A stretch of 64,000 bases of DNA from Chitinophagaceae bacterium (lineage in GTDB: Bacteria > Bacteroidota > Bacteroidia > Chitinophagales > Chitinophagaceae), in the NCBI GenBank assembly GCA_009996675.1, contig JAACZQ010000019.1, positions 18,174 to 82,173 on the forward strand. The letters are read 5' to 3'. This document shows, piece by piece, positions 8,926 through 17,978 of this stretch. The translations under genes and the position numbers were made by a program. The notes beneath the pieces were generated by a model. It was not told where the DNA came from. It did no database searches and was given only the letters and a program-made list of their open reading frames with translations. How positions within the stretch are numbered: position 1 is the stretch's first letter; each line of letters begins with the position of its first letter.

Positions 8926-10236
8926 ATGAATGGTAAATTATTGCTTGCAGCTTGTCTGTTCACCTTTACCCTGAGCTGGCAGTCCTGTACCCAAAAGCAA
9001 ACACAACAGTATTTCGGAAACGCTTTACAGCGGGCCTGCGTGCAGGAATTAACCAATGTAATTGTATACGATATTCTCAATCCGCCCGTAGCCAGTCGCA
9101 TGTACGCTTACTCCAATCTCGCGTATTACGAAGCGATCCGCGGAACAGACATCAACTATCCTTCCCTTCTTCCCAGGCTCAAGGGATTCGATACTGTATC
9201 GGCACCTCAACCCAGACGGGGTTATGATTATAGACTCGCCGCTGTTACCGCTTTTATGCAGGTGGCAGAGAAACTTGTTTTTTCAAAAGACAGTATTCGT
9301 GCAGCGAGGGAACGATTATTACAGGAATTTGGCAATCTGGATAAAACGGTTTATCAGCAATCTGTACAATGGGGAGAAAAAGTTGCTGCTGTTATCCTGC
9401 AACGCGCAGCAAATGACCAGTATAAGATTACCCGCGGTATGCCCCGCTTCAGCGTATTAAAAGAGAAAGGTATCTGGCAACAGACACCACCCGATTATGA
9501 AGAAGCTGCTGAACCCAACTGGTGGCGGATTCAGCCTTTGTTACTGGATTCTGCTACTCAGTTTGCACCACCACGGCCACCGGCCTATTCACTGGACACA
9601 AAAAGTCAGTACCACAAAGAGTTACTGGAATTATACCAGATGAGTCAGGCCCTTACGCCAGAGCAAAAGCTCATTGCCCGTTTCTGGGATGACAATCCTT
9701 TTGTATCGGAACACAAGGGCCATCTCACATACGCCAATAAAAAAACAACGCCTGTTGGCCACTGGATGGGCATCAGTGCTATCCTATGCACCAATGCAAA
9801 CCTTACGGAACTGCAAACTGCCAAAGCTTTCGCCCTTACATCGGCCGCAATCTTCGATGGTTTTATTTCCTGCTGGCAGGAGAAATATTTCAGCAAAACG
9901 GTACGGCCGGTAACAGTCATCCGCGAAACTATTGCCTCGGAATGGAATCCTTTATTGCAAACACCGCCCTTCCCGGAATATACCAGCGGGCATAGCGTAA
10001 TATCCGGTGCTGCAGCGAGGATATTAGCGCAGCAGGTTGGCAATAAAATAGCATTCCGGGATACCACAGAGCTCCGCTACCTCGGCCTTGAAAGAAGTTT
10101 CAGTTCAGTAGAAGCAGCGGCGGAAGAAGTCAGCATAAGCCGTATGTATGGCGGTATTCATTACCGATCGGCGGTTGACAACGGACTGGCCCAGGGCCGG
10201 AAAATCGCTGACCTATACAACAGGATATTCCCTTAA
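8926..10236 (+). CDS. Vanadium-dependent haloperoxidase / PAP2-type lipoprotein
   Basis: A 436-residue paralog of the protein at 1323-2648. The N-terminus is hydrophobic and ends at a lipobox-like Cys21 (SWQSC). The full pocket is present: Lys320 and Arg327 (KYFSKTVRP), Ser354-Gly355-His356 (EYTSGHS), Arg406 and His412 (RMYGGIH). Unlike its paralog it keeps the canonical Ser before GH. The family includes vanadium halo- and sulfoxidation peroxidases and PAP2 phosphatases; which reaction applies cannot be read from sequence. It follows the FG-GAP lipoprotein gene by three bases and is probably exported with it to the same compartment. Confidence 0.87.
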   Translation: MNGKLLLAACLFTFTLSWQSCTQKQTQQYFGNALQRACVQELTNVIVYDILNPPVASRMYAYSNLAYYEAIRGTDINYPSLLPRLKGFDTVSAPQPRRGYDYRLAAVTAFMQVAEKLVFSKDSIRAARERLLQEFGNLDKTVYQQSVQWGEKVAAVILQRAANDQYKITRGMPRFSVLKEKGIWQQTPPDYEEAAEPNWWRIQPLLLDSATQFAPPRPPAYSLDTKSQYHKELLELYQMSQALTPEQKLIARFWDDNPFVSEHKGHLTYANKKTTPVGHWMGISAILCTNANLTELQTAKAFALTSAAIFDGFISCWQEKYFSKTVRPVTVIRETIASEWNPLLQTPPFPEYTSGHSVISGAAARILAQQVGNKIAFRDTTELRYLGLERSFSSVEAAAEEVSISRMYGGIHYRSAVDNGLAQGRKIADLYNRIFP

Positions 10237-10301
10237 CAGATTGAGATTTTTTCAACAGGCAGTAATGCAATAAATTTATCAGGCCAAAAGAGAGGATCTG
10301 T

Positions 10302-11222
10302 ATGAAAAAACTATTACTTGCCATCATTGTACTGGTATTGATTGCCGGTTTTTTATTGCCCCGGAAGAAATCAGACAACCTGAGTGCTGTTGCCAATATG
10401 CCTTTCGATGCAGTATCCCGGCTCCTTTCACAGCCTGCCCAATGGCATAAATGGTGGCCCGGTAAGCAGACCAATGATTCCACCTATCTCTATGACGGAC
10501 AACCCGTGCAGGTTCAAACTGTGTTATTGAATGGTTTTGTTGGTAATATGGATATGAAGGGTATTCCGGCTTCCATCAATTTTCAGAGCATGGTGGGGAC
10601 CGATGCACAAACACAACTGCAATTGGGAATCCATTTTCAGTTTTCCGGCAATCCGTTGGTAAGAAGCTGGCAATACCTGAAATACCTGGGAGCCAGAAGC
10701 AGCTTCAATACTTTTATCAATCATATCAAAGACAGTTTGTCCAGCGTTGAGAATGTATATGGTTTCCCCATTCGCATGGAAAAAGTTCCGGACTCTTCGC
10801 TTATATCTATGCGAAAAACATTTGACCACGAGCCAAGCACTGCGGAGATTTATGCATTGATTGATCAGATAAAAGCCTATGTAGCCAGTCAGAACAGCAA
10901 ACAGGTCAACCCCGCTATACTAAATGTGATCAAGGAAGATAGCCTGCACTATTTAACCATGGTAGCAGTGCCGGTAACTGGCAACCTGCCAGGAACTGAA
11001 CAATTCTTGTTGAAGAATATGATGCTGGGCAATATCATTGTAGCACCGGTAACAGGAGGCCCGCAGCGCATTAAAGCCTGCTGGGAAGCGGTTCAGAATT
11101 ATATCCGCGACTACCGCAAAACTTCGCCGGCCATTTCTTTTGAAAGGCTTATCACCGATCGGAGAAGGGAACCCGATACCAGCAAATGGGTTACCACCAT
11201 CAATTACCCGGTATTCAACTGA
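10302..11222 (+). CDS. SRPBCC-like / GyrI-like effector-binding domain protein
   Basis: A 306-residue protein with one N-terminal hydrophobic segment (about 3-20, LLLAIIVLVLIAGFLLP). The first half resembles an SRPBCC (START-like) fold, as in proteins annotated 'polyketide cyclase' (MPFDAVSRLLSQPAQWHKWWPG near residues 33-54). The second half (about 155-306) resembles the GyrI-like/AraC effector-binding fold (FPIRMEKVPDSSLISMRK; YLTMVAVPVTG). Both folds bind small hydrophobic ligands. No DNA-binding part is present, so this is a sensor or binding protein, not a regulator by itself. It ends exactly where the convergent gene at 11223 ends, with no base between the two stops. It sits 65 bases after the haloperoxidase-like gene and is likely co-transcribed. 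Confidence 0.7.
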   Translation: MKKLLLAIIVLVLIAGFLLPRKKSDNLSAVANMPFDAVSRLLSQPAQWHKWWPGKQTNDSTYLYDGQPVQVQTVLLNGFVGNMDMKGIPASINFQSMVGTDAQTQLQLGIHFQFSGNPLVRSWQYLKYLGARSSFNTFINHIKDSLSSVENVYGFPIRMEKVPDSSLISMRKTFDHEPSTAEIYALIDQIKAYVASQNSKQVNPAILNVIKEDSLHYLTMVAVPVTGNLPGTEQFLLKNMMLGNIIVAPVTGGPQRIKACWEAVQNYIRDYRKTSPAISFERLITDRRREPDTSKWVTTINYPVFN

Positions 11223-14200
11223 TCACTTCTCCGCCAATACTAACAATGCGTCATTATTGCGTGCAAGCAAATAAGCTTTACGTTGTCCAATAATAATGGG
11301 TTGAATTCTGCGAACCTGTCCGGTCACAGGTAATCCCGTAGTTGGCACTATCTCAGCCTGCCCGTTTTTGCCGAATTGCAATAAAGCTCCCAGACTGGCA
11401 TCCTGACGACCGATCTCTACATGATTGGCCAGGAAATTACCGGTAAACAATATGCCATGACTCATACGTGCCATTGCCCTGCCATTGCTTACCTGTGTTA
11501 TTGCAGGTAAAGCCTTTCCGGTATACCCACCTTTCCCGTCGTTGATGAAAACCATATGCGCAAACTGTGTAGCTGTTAATTTGAATGCCTTATCCAGTTT
11601 GTCCTGTCCGAAAATATCTTTCAGATCAGCTTTGGCATAATCAGCTGCATACAAATATTTTTTCCGCAATACAGGAATAGATTTTTCGAGTTGCAGTTTG
11701 CTGGAGAACGGAATTTCTTTGCCCCCCACATAATAAGTAAGCAATTGTTCTACGCGGCCATTGTTGTCGAAATCATTCATATACATACGAACAGGCTGTT
11801 GCTCGCTGGCATGTAAACGGGTATTTAATCCCAGGTTACCTGCAACAACATCCGGATCACCATCTCCATCTACGTCGGTTACATATATCGACTGCCACCA
11901 GCCCTTCTCCGTACTTATGGCTTTTTTCTCAAAAGCACTGGCTTTACGGACAAACAAATCAATACCACCCCATTGGTAACTCAATAACAAATCTTTCACA
12001 CCATCGGCATTCATATCTGCCCATGCAGCATCGGTTACCATGCCAGGCATCACCAGATCTTTGCAATACCGTTCGGTCATATCATGGAAGCGGCCTGTAC
12101 CATCATTCACCAGCAGGTAAGAGCGCGGAGTCATCCCATAAGCCCAGGGAACAGATCGGCCGGCAATAAACAGATCAGCATACCCATCGCCATTCAGATC
12201 GGTGGTCAATATTTTTGATTGTGTTCCCAGCGCCTGTTCAAACGCATCTGCCTTCCGGGTGAGATTTCCTTTTCCATCATTTAAGTATAACAGAGGTGAC
12301 AGGTGTATATCGTTTCCATAAAATTCATTACCGCCTGTAGCGATCACCAGATCGGGGAAGCCATCGCCATTCACATCTGTCCATACCGCATCATTATGTT
12401 CCCAGGCTATATCTTTCTCCAATGCAGGTTGTGCCATACGCTGAAAACGTCCCTGTTTGTTTTGCAGAAAAACAGCTGCTGTATAGGTTCTGGCTGCTCC
12501 AATAAATACATCTTCCAGTCCATCTCCATTAATATCTGCTACAGCCAATGCAGGCCCTTCGGTAGACATCATCTGCGGGATCAATGGCTCGCGGTCAAAT
12601 TCATTAAAAACATTCTCCTGGTGCAGGTATTGCAATCCGGAAGAAGCCGTTATATCTTCCAATCCACCATCATTTTTATCTGATCCAGGATATTTATACA
12701 ATGGCAAGCCGGACTGATAAGCAATGGTATCTGTTTTACCGTTGTGCAATGTCAGTTGCTGATAAGTACGATCGGGCCAGATCAACACTGCAGAATCTAC
12801 TTTGATATTTTTCAACCCTACCAGCAAAGGTTGCATCATACTCGATAAAAAGCCGTGTACCGGCTGGTTCTCATAAGCATATTGTTTTGTACCACTGAAC
12901 ACCAACAGTCTTGCTCCAACGGCCTGTGTGTTGGAAGTACTACCCTGCAACTGCAATCTTGTAAAATCATTGGTGTTTTTAACGGCGCTTGTATTTTCAT
13001 AAATTAATGCCGGATCATTGATATTATTCACGACAATATCCAGATCTCCATCATTATCCAAATCGGCATAAACTGCGCCATTGGAAAAAGTACCGGGATT
13101 GGATGGTATACTATCGGTAAGATTTGCAAAAGACAGATCACCTTTATTGCGGAAAAACTGATTGGGTATTTTGATCTCTGGAAATTTCTCAATCAGGGAA
13201 AGATCTTTATCCTGTAACTGGTTCTTTTGCAATTTTTGTTGCAATTCCTCCCCGGAAACATAATTAATGTAGTCAATATCATTCATCCTTTTGGGAATAC
13301 CGTTCGACACAAAGAGATCCTTATTACCATCATTATCAAAATCCATGAATAAAGCCGCCCAGCTCCAGTCGGTTGCATTCACACCTGCATATTGTCCGAT
13401 CTCACTAAAATGATTGTTCTTACGGTTCAGTTGCAGATTATTTCTGGCATACTGATACGTATATCCATAGGACAATTTCTGTTGAAATATATTATAATCA
13501 TCTTCAGCCAGTGAACGCCGCAACATATAAGGATCATAAGGCAGCATATCCATGGAAATAATTTCCGGGTATGCGTCGTTGTTCAGATCAGCGGCATCTA
13601 CTCCCATACTAAACTGACTGGTGTGCATCATTTGCTGAGCACCTTCCTCTTTAAAAGTGCCATTACGCTGATTGATGTACAGATAATCGTTTTCGTGAAA
13701 ATCATTCCCTACATACAGATCCGGCCATCCGTCGAGATTAATATCCGATACCACTACCCCTAGACCATATCCGATTTTGGTACCATTGATGCCGGTGGTT
13801 TCGGTTACGTTTGTAAAACGGCCCGTGCGTAGACCTTTTGTATCTGTTTTAGTATCGTTCCTGTACAAGCGCTGTCCTGCCAATGAATCGTAAGTGCCGG
13901 TAAACTGTGCCCGTGGTGCATAGTTACCATCGTGATTAACAGAATGATTCAGGAGGAACATATCCAGATCACCATCACCATCGTAATCAAGAAAAGCAGC
14001 CTGTGTGCTGAATCCGGAAAAGTCCAATCCGTAAGCTGCCGCTTCATCTTCGTATACCGGAATACCCTGAGCATTGACCCCCTTACAAACCAGCAACTGG
14101 TTTTTTCCTTTTAATACTTTATACTGCCCTACGCGACAAACATAAATATCCAGTAACCCGTCATTATTAATATCCACCACCGAAACACCCGTACTCCAGC

Positions 14201-14555
14201 CGCCATCTGTTGGAATACCTGCTTCACGGGAAACATCTTTGAACTGCATATTGCCCTCGTTGAGGTATAAAGTATTGTTTCCCTGATTGGAAGCAAAGAA
14301 CAGATCTGTTTTCCCATCCTTATTAAAATCTCCGGCTCCCACACCTGCTCCATTGTAATAATACATATAGGTGAACAGGTTAAAGGCAGGTGTTGGCTGA
14401 AGTTTATTAGCGAAATGCAACCCGGTTTGCTCATGACCCAGTACCCGGAATAGTGACTGGTTATTGTTTTTGCTTTTACAGGATCCATACAGCAATACCA
14501 GCCCTAACAGACCTGCCTGTGTTATATATTTTATCCGAAACAAATTCTTCATCAT
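11223..14555 (-). CDS. Giant FG-GAP/VCBS-repeat lipoprotein with ASPIC/UnbV-like domain (copy 2)
   Basis: An 1110-residue lipoprotein (Cys26 in LLYGSC). It carries repeated blades (DFNKDGKTDLFF, DINNDGLLDIYV, DYDGDGDLDMFL, DINLDGWPDLYVGND, DFDNDGNKDLFVSNG, DLDNDGDLDIVV). An ASPIC-like module near residues 535-620 (VHGFLSSMMQPLLVGL, VDSAVLIWPD) is followed by a second propeller (DINGDGLEDVFIG, DLNGDGYADLFIAG, DVDGDGDPDVVAG). The ASPIC motif is less canonical than in the other two copies: HFGLG is replaced by LLVGL. Its start overlaps the stop of the upstream paralog by one base (TGATG), indicating translational coupling. The role is probably surface ligand binding alongside the SusC/SusD pair upstream; this is inference from position. 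Confidence 0.87.
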   Translation of the reverse strand: MMKNLFRIKYITQAGLLGLVLLYGSCKSKNNNQSLFRVLGHEQTGLHFANKLQPTPAFNLFTYMYYYNGAGVGAGDFNKDGKTDLFFASNQGNNTLYLNEGNMQFKDVSREAGIPTDGGWSTGVSVVDINNDGLLDIYVCRVGQYKVLKGKNQLLVCKGVNAQGIPVYEDEAAAYGLDFSGFSTQAAFLDYDGDGDLDMFLLNHSVNHDGNYAPRAQFTGTYDSLAGQRLYRNDTKTDTKGLRTGRFTNVTETTGINGTKIGYGLGVVVSDINLDGWPDLYVGNDFHENDYLYINQRNGTFKEEGAQQMMHTSQFSMGVDAADLNNDAYPEIISMDMLPYDPYMLRRSLAEDDYNIFQQKLSYGYTYQYARNNLQLNRKNNHFSEIGQYAGVNATDWSWAALFMDFDNDGNKDLFVSNGIPKRMNDIDYINYVSGEELQQKLQKNQLQDKDLSLIEKFPEIKIPNQFFRNKGDLSFANLTDSIPSNPGTFSNGAVYADLDNDGDLDIVVNNINDPALIYENTSAVKNTNDFTRLQLQGSTSNTQAVGARLLVFSGTKQYAYENQPVHGFLSSMMQPLLVGLKNIKVDSAVLIWPDRTYQQLTLHNGKTDTIAYQSGLPLYKYPGSDKNDGGLEDITASSGLQYLHQENVFNEFDREPLIPQMMSTEGPALAVADINGDGLEDVFIGAARTYTAAVFLQNKQGRFQRMAQPALEKDIAWEHNDAVWTDVNGDGFPDLVIATGGNEFYGNDIHLSPLLYLNDGKGNLTRKADAFEQALGTQSKILTTDLNGDGYADLFIAGRSVPWAYGMTPRSYLLVNDGTGRFHDMTERYCKDLVMPGMVTDAAWADMNADGVKDLLLSYQWGGIDLFVRKASAFEKKAISTEKGWWQSIYVTDVDGDGDPDVVAGNLGLNTRLHASEQQPVRMYMNDFDNNGRVEQLLTYYVGGKEIPFSSKLQLEKSIPVLRKKYLYAADYAKADLKDIFGQDKLDKAFKLTATQFAHMVFINDGKGGYTGKALPAITQVSNGRAMARMSHGILFTGNFLANHVEIGRQDASLGALLQFGKNGQAEIVPTTGLPVTGQVRRIQPIIIGQRKAYLLARNNDALLVLAEK

Positions 14556-17500
14556 CAGTGTTTGATATGATTGAGCTGATAGTATACTGGTACCTGGTTA
14601 TTCTGGAGGAACAATAGTCCGTGCTGATTACGATAGCGAAGCGCTGCGATATCCCTAACCTGACCCTTGATCCATAAACCGGATTCTTCCGATGACAGGA
14701 CTGTGAATTTTCCGCCTCCTTTATTCAGCCATACCTGTCCGTACGAAGCATCGATACTGCAGAATTGCGGCAACAAATCAAAGAAGTTACCCGCCAGTAC
14801 CAGATCCGGTTTACCGTCACCATTCACATCTGTACAGGATATGGCCTCTACAGATGATAGCTGCGCCTGATATGGCAATGCCTCCAGCCTGAATTTTCCT
14901 TTTCCATCGTTCCATGCTATACTTGTTGCTGCATTATTAACCATATACATGCGTGCCGTTTTCAAACCATCTTTGAATAATTCCTCCATGGTTTTCGGTG
15001 CGAAATCGGCATGTTTCAGGTTTGACTTTTTCAGCGATGGCACCTGATCCGTAATATCTTTTTTCAGGAATACCGGCATATCTTTTCCGGCAATGGTCTG
15101 GCTGAACATTTTATCCATTGTGCCATTATTATCAAAATCATTTACCCATAGTTTAACCGGCGTTTTTGACTCGGGGCGGAGGTAAAAATTCTGACCCAGG
15201 TTACCCAGTACCAGGTCGGGGAATCCATCTCCATTCAGATCTGCCACCTGTATGGTTTGCCACCATCCTTTTTCATTTTCAAGTCCATTTGCCAACTCGC
15301 TGAATGATTGACCATTGAACTGGTAGGTCTTTGGACTCATCCATTCCCCGGCAATGATCAGTTCTGGTTTGCCATCACCATTCAGATCGGCCCAAGCCGA
15401 GCTGGTGAGCATACCCAGTTCCTTCAGGAATGGTGCAACTGTGGCTGTTACATCACGGAATTTGCCGTTGCCATCGTTGTGGTACAAAAAGCTCGGAGGC
15501 ATAACCCCATATTGCTGCGGAACACTTCTGCTGCCAATAAACACATCCATCAAGCCATCACCGTCGTAATCAACCGGAATAGCTGTTCCGCAATTGGTAT
15601 GGCTGATGGGGAAGGCGCCGGATTGCAATGTAAAATTCCCTTTCCCGTCATTCAGGTATAACTGATTCTGGTATACATCTGCCGTAGCTGGTTTGAAATT
15701 ACCGCCACCACCTACAAATAAATCCTGATCGCCGTCTTTGTCTGCATCAAAAAAGAAAGTAGCCGTTACATCGTTGAATGAAAACCGGTCAATATCCGGA
15801 CTCTGTTTCCGGACCATTCCGCCAGCGGTTTGTAAGTAAAGCTGTCCTGGTTTGGCTGGCGTACCGCCAATGAACACATCCGGTCTTCCATCACCATTAA
15901 CATCTGCAACAGCTGATTTAGGTCCCTGCTTCGAAAGCATGAATGGGATATTCCGTTCCTGGTAGAAATCCACCACATCATCTTCCTGGTGTTTCTCAAA
16001 AGAAACAGGCTCCATGGTTAGCAATGTTTCTTTGGGCGAAACCATTGTACGGATATAAGGCTTTGTGGCAGCTGCATTGTATTGTATGCGATTAAGTTGA
16101 TTTACCTGGGGCTTGACAATCGTTTGGCTGGTATTGTTGGGCCATATTACCTGTATGGAATCCGGTGCAGCATGCCCCAACCCAATCGTTTGCCTGTATT
16201 CCACACAGGATTGAAAACCGCGGCTTGGCATAATTTCTCTTGTCAGTATCGTATCGCCTGGCAGGAATACTTTCACAATGCTCCCGATACCAAAAATATT
16301 CTGATCCTTATATTGTACAGTTACAGCAATGTAAGTCGATACAGGATTGGTTTCGCGGGTATGATTTTGGTATATCAGTGCCTGTTGGTTCACATTATTA
16401 ATAACCAGGTCCAGATCGCCATCATTATCCAGATCTGCATAAGCGGCTCCATTGGAGAATGTGGGTTTATCAAGTCCCCATTGCATACCTACATCTTCAA
16501 ATTTCAGGTTACCGGTATTCCGGAATAGTTTATTGGGTACCGGTACCGATGGCATTTTATCGATTACATTATTCACTTCTTCTTTTTTTCCTTTCAGCAC
16601 CATCTGATTTACTACATCGTTGGCAAAGAAGTCAATAAAGTCCTGATCCGTTACATCGCGATAAATGCCATTACATACGAGAATATCATTCATCCCGTCG
16701 TTATCCGCATCAAAAATCAGTGCTCCCCAGCTCCAGTCGCTGGCAGCCACACCACTATAAAAAGCGGTTTCCTGAAAATTACCCTGCCCATTATTGACCA
16801 GTAAGGCATTCTGGGTATACTGGTTAAAAAATCCCTGGTCCTGTTTGAGTTTAAAAACTTCATACCCTTCAAAAGAGGTATTGGTTTTTAACCGGTAATC
16901 ATTGTCGGGCAGCATATCCGTGGTAAAAATATCCGGCCGGCCGTCGTTATTAATATCCTGCATATCTGCACCCATGGATGAGAAGCTGATGTGTTGTGTG
17001 CGATTTTCAACTTCATCGCGAAAAGTGCCGTTACGCTGATTGATGTAGAGATAATCTTTTTCAAAAAAGTCATTGGAAACATAGATATCCGGATAGCCAT
17101 CGTTGTTTACATCACCAACGGTTACCCCCAAACCAAAACTAATGATGCTGCCGTAAATACCAGCCTCTTTGGTTACTTCCACATACCTGCCGTTGTCATT
17201 GCGGAACAGGTGGTCACCGCCACCTTTCAGGAATTCAGCAAAGGGCGCTTCTGCTTCCGGCACATTGCGCATATTGGCATAATTAAGTGTATTAACCGGT
17301 ATGGGGCTGTTGTTCACCAGAAAACAATCCAGGTCGCCATCCAGATCGTAATCGAAGAACGATGCGTGTGTGGTATAACCGTCGTTATCCAATCCGTATG
17401 CAGCTGCCTTTTCGGTAAATGTGAGATTATGGTTATTGATGTAAAGCTGGTTTTTACGCAGGGCTTTATTGGTCATATTACCCGCATTGCATACATAAAT

Positions 17501-17872
17501 GTCCAGCCAGCCATCGTTGTTGATATCTACCAATACCACGCCCGTACTCCATTCATCGTGAAAAGTAATGCCTGCTTTTTCGGTAATGTCTTCAAATTTC
17601 AGTTGCCCTTTATTGAGGTATAATTTATTAGGCCCCTGATTGGCAGTAAAGAAAATTTCCGGCAGCCCGTCATTATTCAGGTCACCGGTAGCTACGCCCC
17701 CACCATTGTAAAAGTTCCGGTATTTAAACACATTGAATTGATCGGACTCAGTGAGCTTGTTTACAAAATCAATATTACTGTCTGCCACAATCGTGAATAC
17801 AGTATCTTTTTTAGCCTGGTTACAGGCTATCAAAAAAGGCAGCAAAAGCAGTACGCGATAAATACGTCTCAT
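14555..17872 (-). CDS. Giant FG-GAP/VCBS-repeat lipoprotein with ASPIC/UnbV domain (copy 1)
   Basis: An 1105-residue lipoprotein (LIAC, Cys17). Blades include DLNNDGLPEIFF, DINNDGWLDIYV, DYDLDGDLDCFLVNN, DVNNDGYPDIYVSND, DADNDGMNDILVCNG and DLDNDGDLDLVINN. The ASPIC/UnbV part is near residues 515-595 (SRGFQSCVEYRQTIGLG, then IQVIWPNN). A second propeller follows (DVNGDGRPDVFIGG, DADKDGDQDLFVGGG, DYDGDGLMDVFIGSR). It is 106 bases downstream of susD and directly coupled to copy 2. The gene order susC-susD-CRTAC1-CRTAC1 makes a surface capture complex likely, in which the propellers help bind what SusC/SusD import. No hydrolase is encoded within this minus-strand operon. Confidence 0.88.
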   Translation of the reverse strand: MRRIYRVLLLLPFLIACNQAKKDTVFTIVADSNIDFVNKLTESDQFNVFKYRNFYNGGGVATGDLNNDGLPEIFFTANQGPNKLYLNKGQLKFEDITEKAGITFHDEWSTGVVLVDINNDGWLDIYVCNAGNMTNKALRKNQLYINNHNLTFTEKAAAYGLDNDGYTTHASFFDYDLDGDLDCFLVNNSPIPVNTLNYANMRNVPEAEAPFAEFLKGGGDHLFRNDNGRYVEVTKEAGIYGSIISFGLGVTVGDVNNDGYPDIYVSNDFFEKDYLYINQRNGTFRDEVENRTQHISFSSMGADMQDINNDGRPDIFTTDMLPDNDYRLKTNTSFEGYEVFKLKQDQGFFNQYTQNALLVNNGQGNFQETAFYSGVAASDWSWGALIFDADNDGMNDILVCNGIYRDVTDQDFIDFFANDVVNQMVLKGKKEEVNNVIDKMPSVPVPNKLFRNTGNLKFEDVGMQWGLDKPTFSNGAAYADLDNDGDLDLVINNVNQQALIYQNHTRETNPVSTYIAVTVQYKDQNIFGIGSIVKVFLPGDTILTREIMPSRGFQSCVEYRQTIGLGHAAPDSIQVIWPNNTSQTIVKPQVNQLNRIQYNAAATKPYIRTMVSPKETLLTMEPVSFEKHQEDDVVDFYQERNIPFMLSKQGPKSAVADVNGDGRPDVFIGGTPAKPGQLYLQTAGGMVRKQSPDIDRFSFNDVTATFFFDADKDGDQDLFVGGGGNFKPATADVYQNQLYLNDGKGNFTLQSGAFPISHTNCGTAIPVDYDGDGLMDVFIGSRSVPQQYGVMPPSFLYHNDGNGKFRDVTATVAPFLKELGMLTSSAWADLNGDGKPELIIAGEWMSPKTYQFNGQSFSELANGLENEKGWWQTIQVADLNGDGFPDLVLGNLGQNFYLRPESKTPVKLWVNDFDNNGTMDKMFSQTIAGKDMPVFLKKDITDQVPSLKKSNLKHADFAPKTMEELFKDGLKTARMYMVNNAATSIAWNDGKGKFRLEALPYQAQLSSVEAISCTDVNGDGKPDLVLAGNFFDLLPQFCSIDASYGQVWLNKGGGKFTVLSSEESGLWIKGQVRDIAALRYRNQHGLLFLQNNQVPVYYQLNHIKH

Positions 17873-17930
17873 AGTATGCTAAAATACTACAATTGAAGCC
17901 GCAATGAGGGTATGCCTGCAAATAAAATGC

Positions 17931-17944
17931 GCCACTTTCGTGGC
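17931..17944 (-). terminator. Small intercistronic hairpin between susD and the FG-GAP genes
   Basis: On the minus strand GCCAC-GAAA-GTGGC forms a five-pair stem closed by a GNRA-type GAAA loop, followed by GCATTTTATTT. It lies 35-48 bases after the susD stop and about 60 bases before the next start. The stem is short, so it may act as a partial terminator or RNA-stabilising end that lowers expression of the downstream lipoproteins relative to SusC/SusD. Weak evidence. Confidence 0.3.
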
Positions 17945-17978
17945 CCATTTCTTTGTTTATTTTATTCAAACAGGATGC

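Noticed and set aside
16991..17623. A 210-codon plus-strand reading frame.
   Set aside because: Antisense shadow of the FG-GAP repeats in the gene at 14555-17872; no signal, start context or domain.
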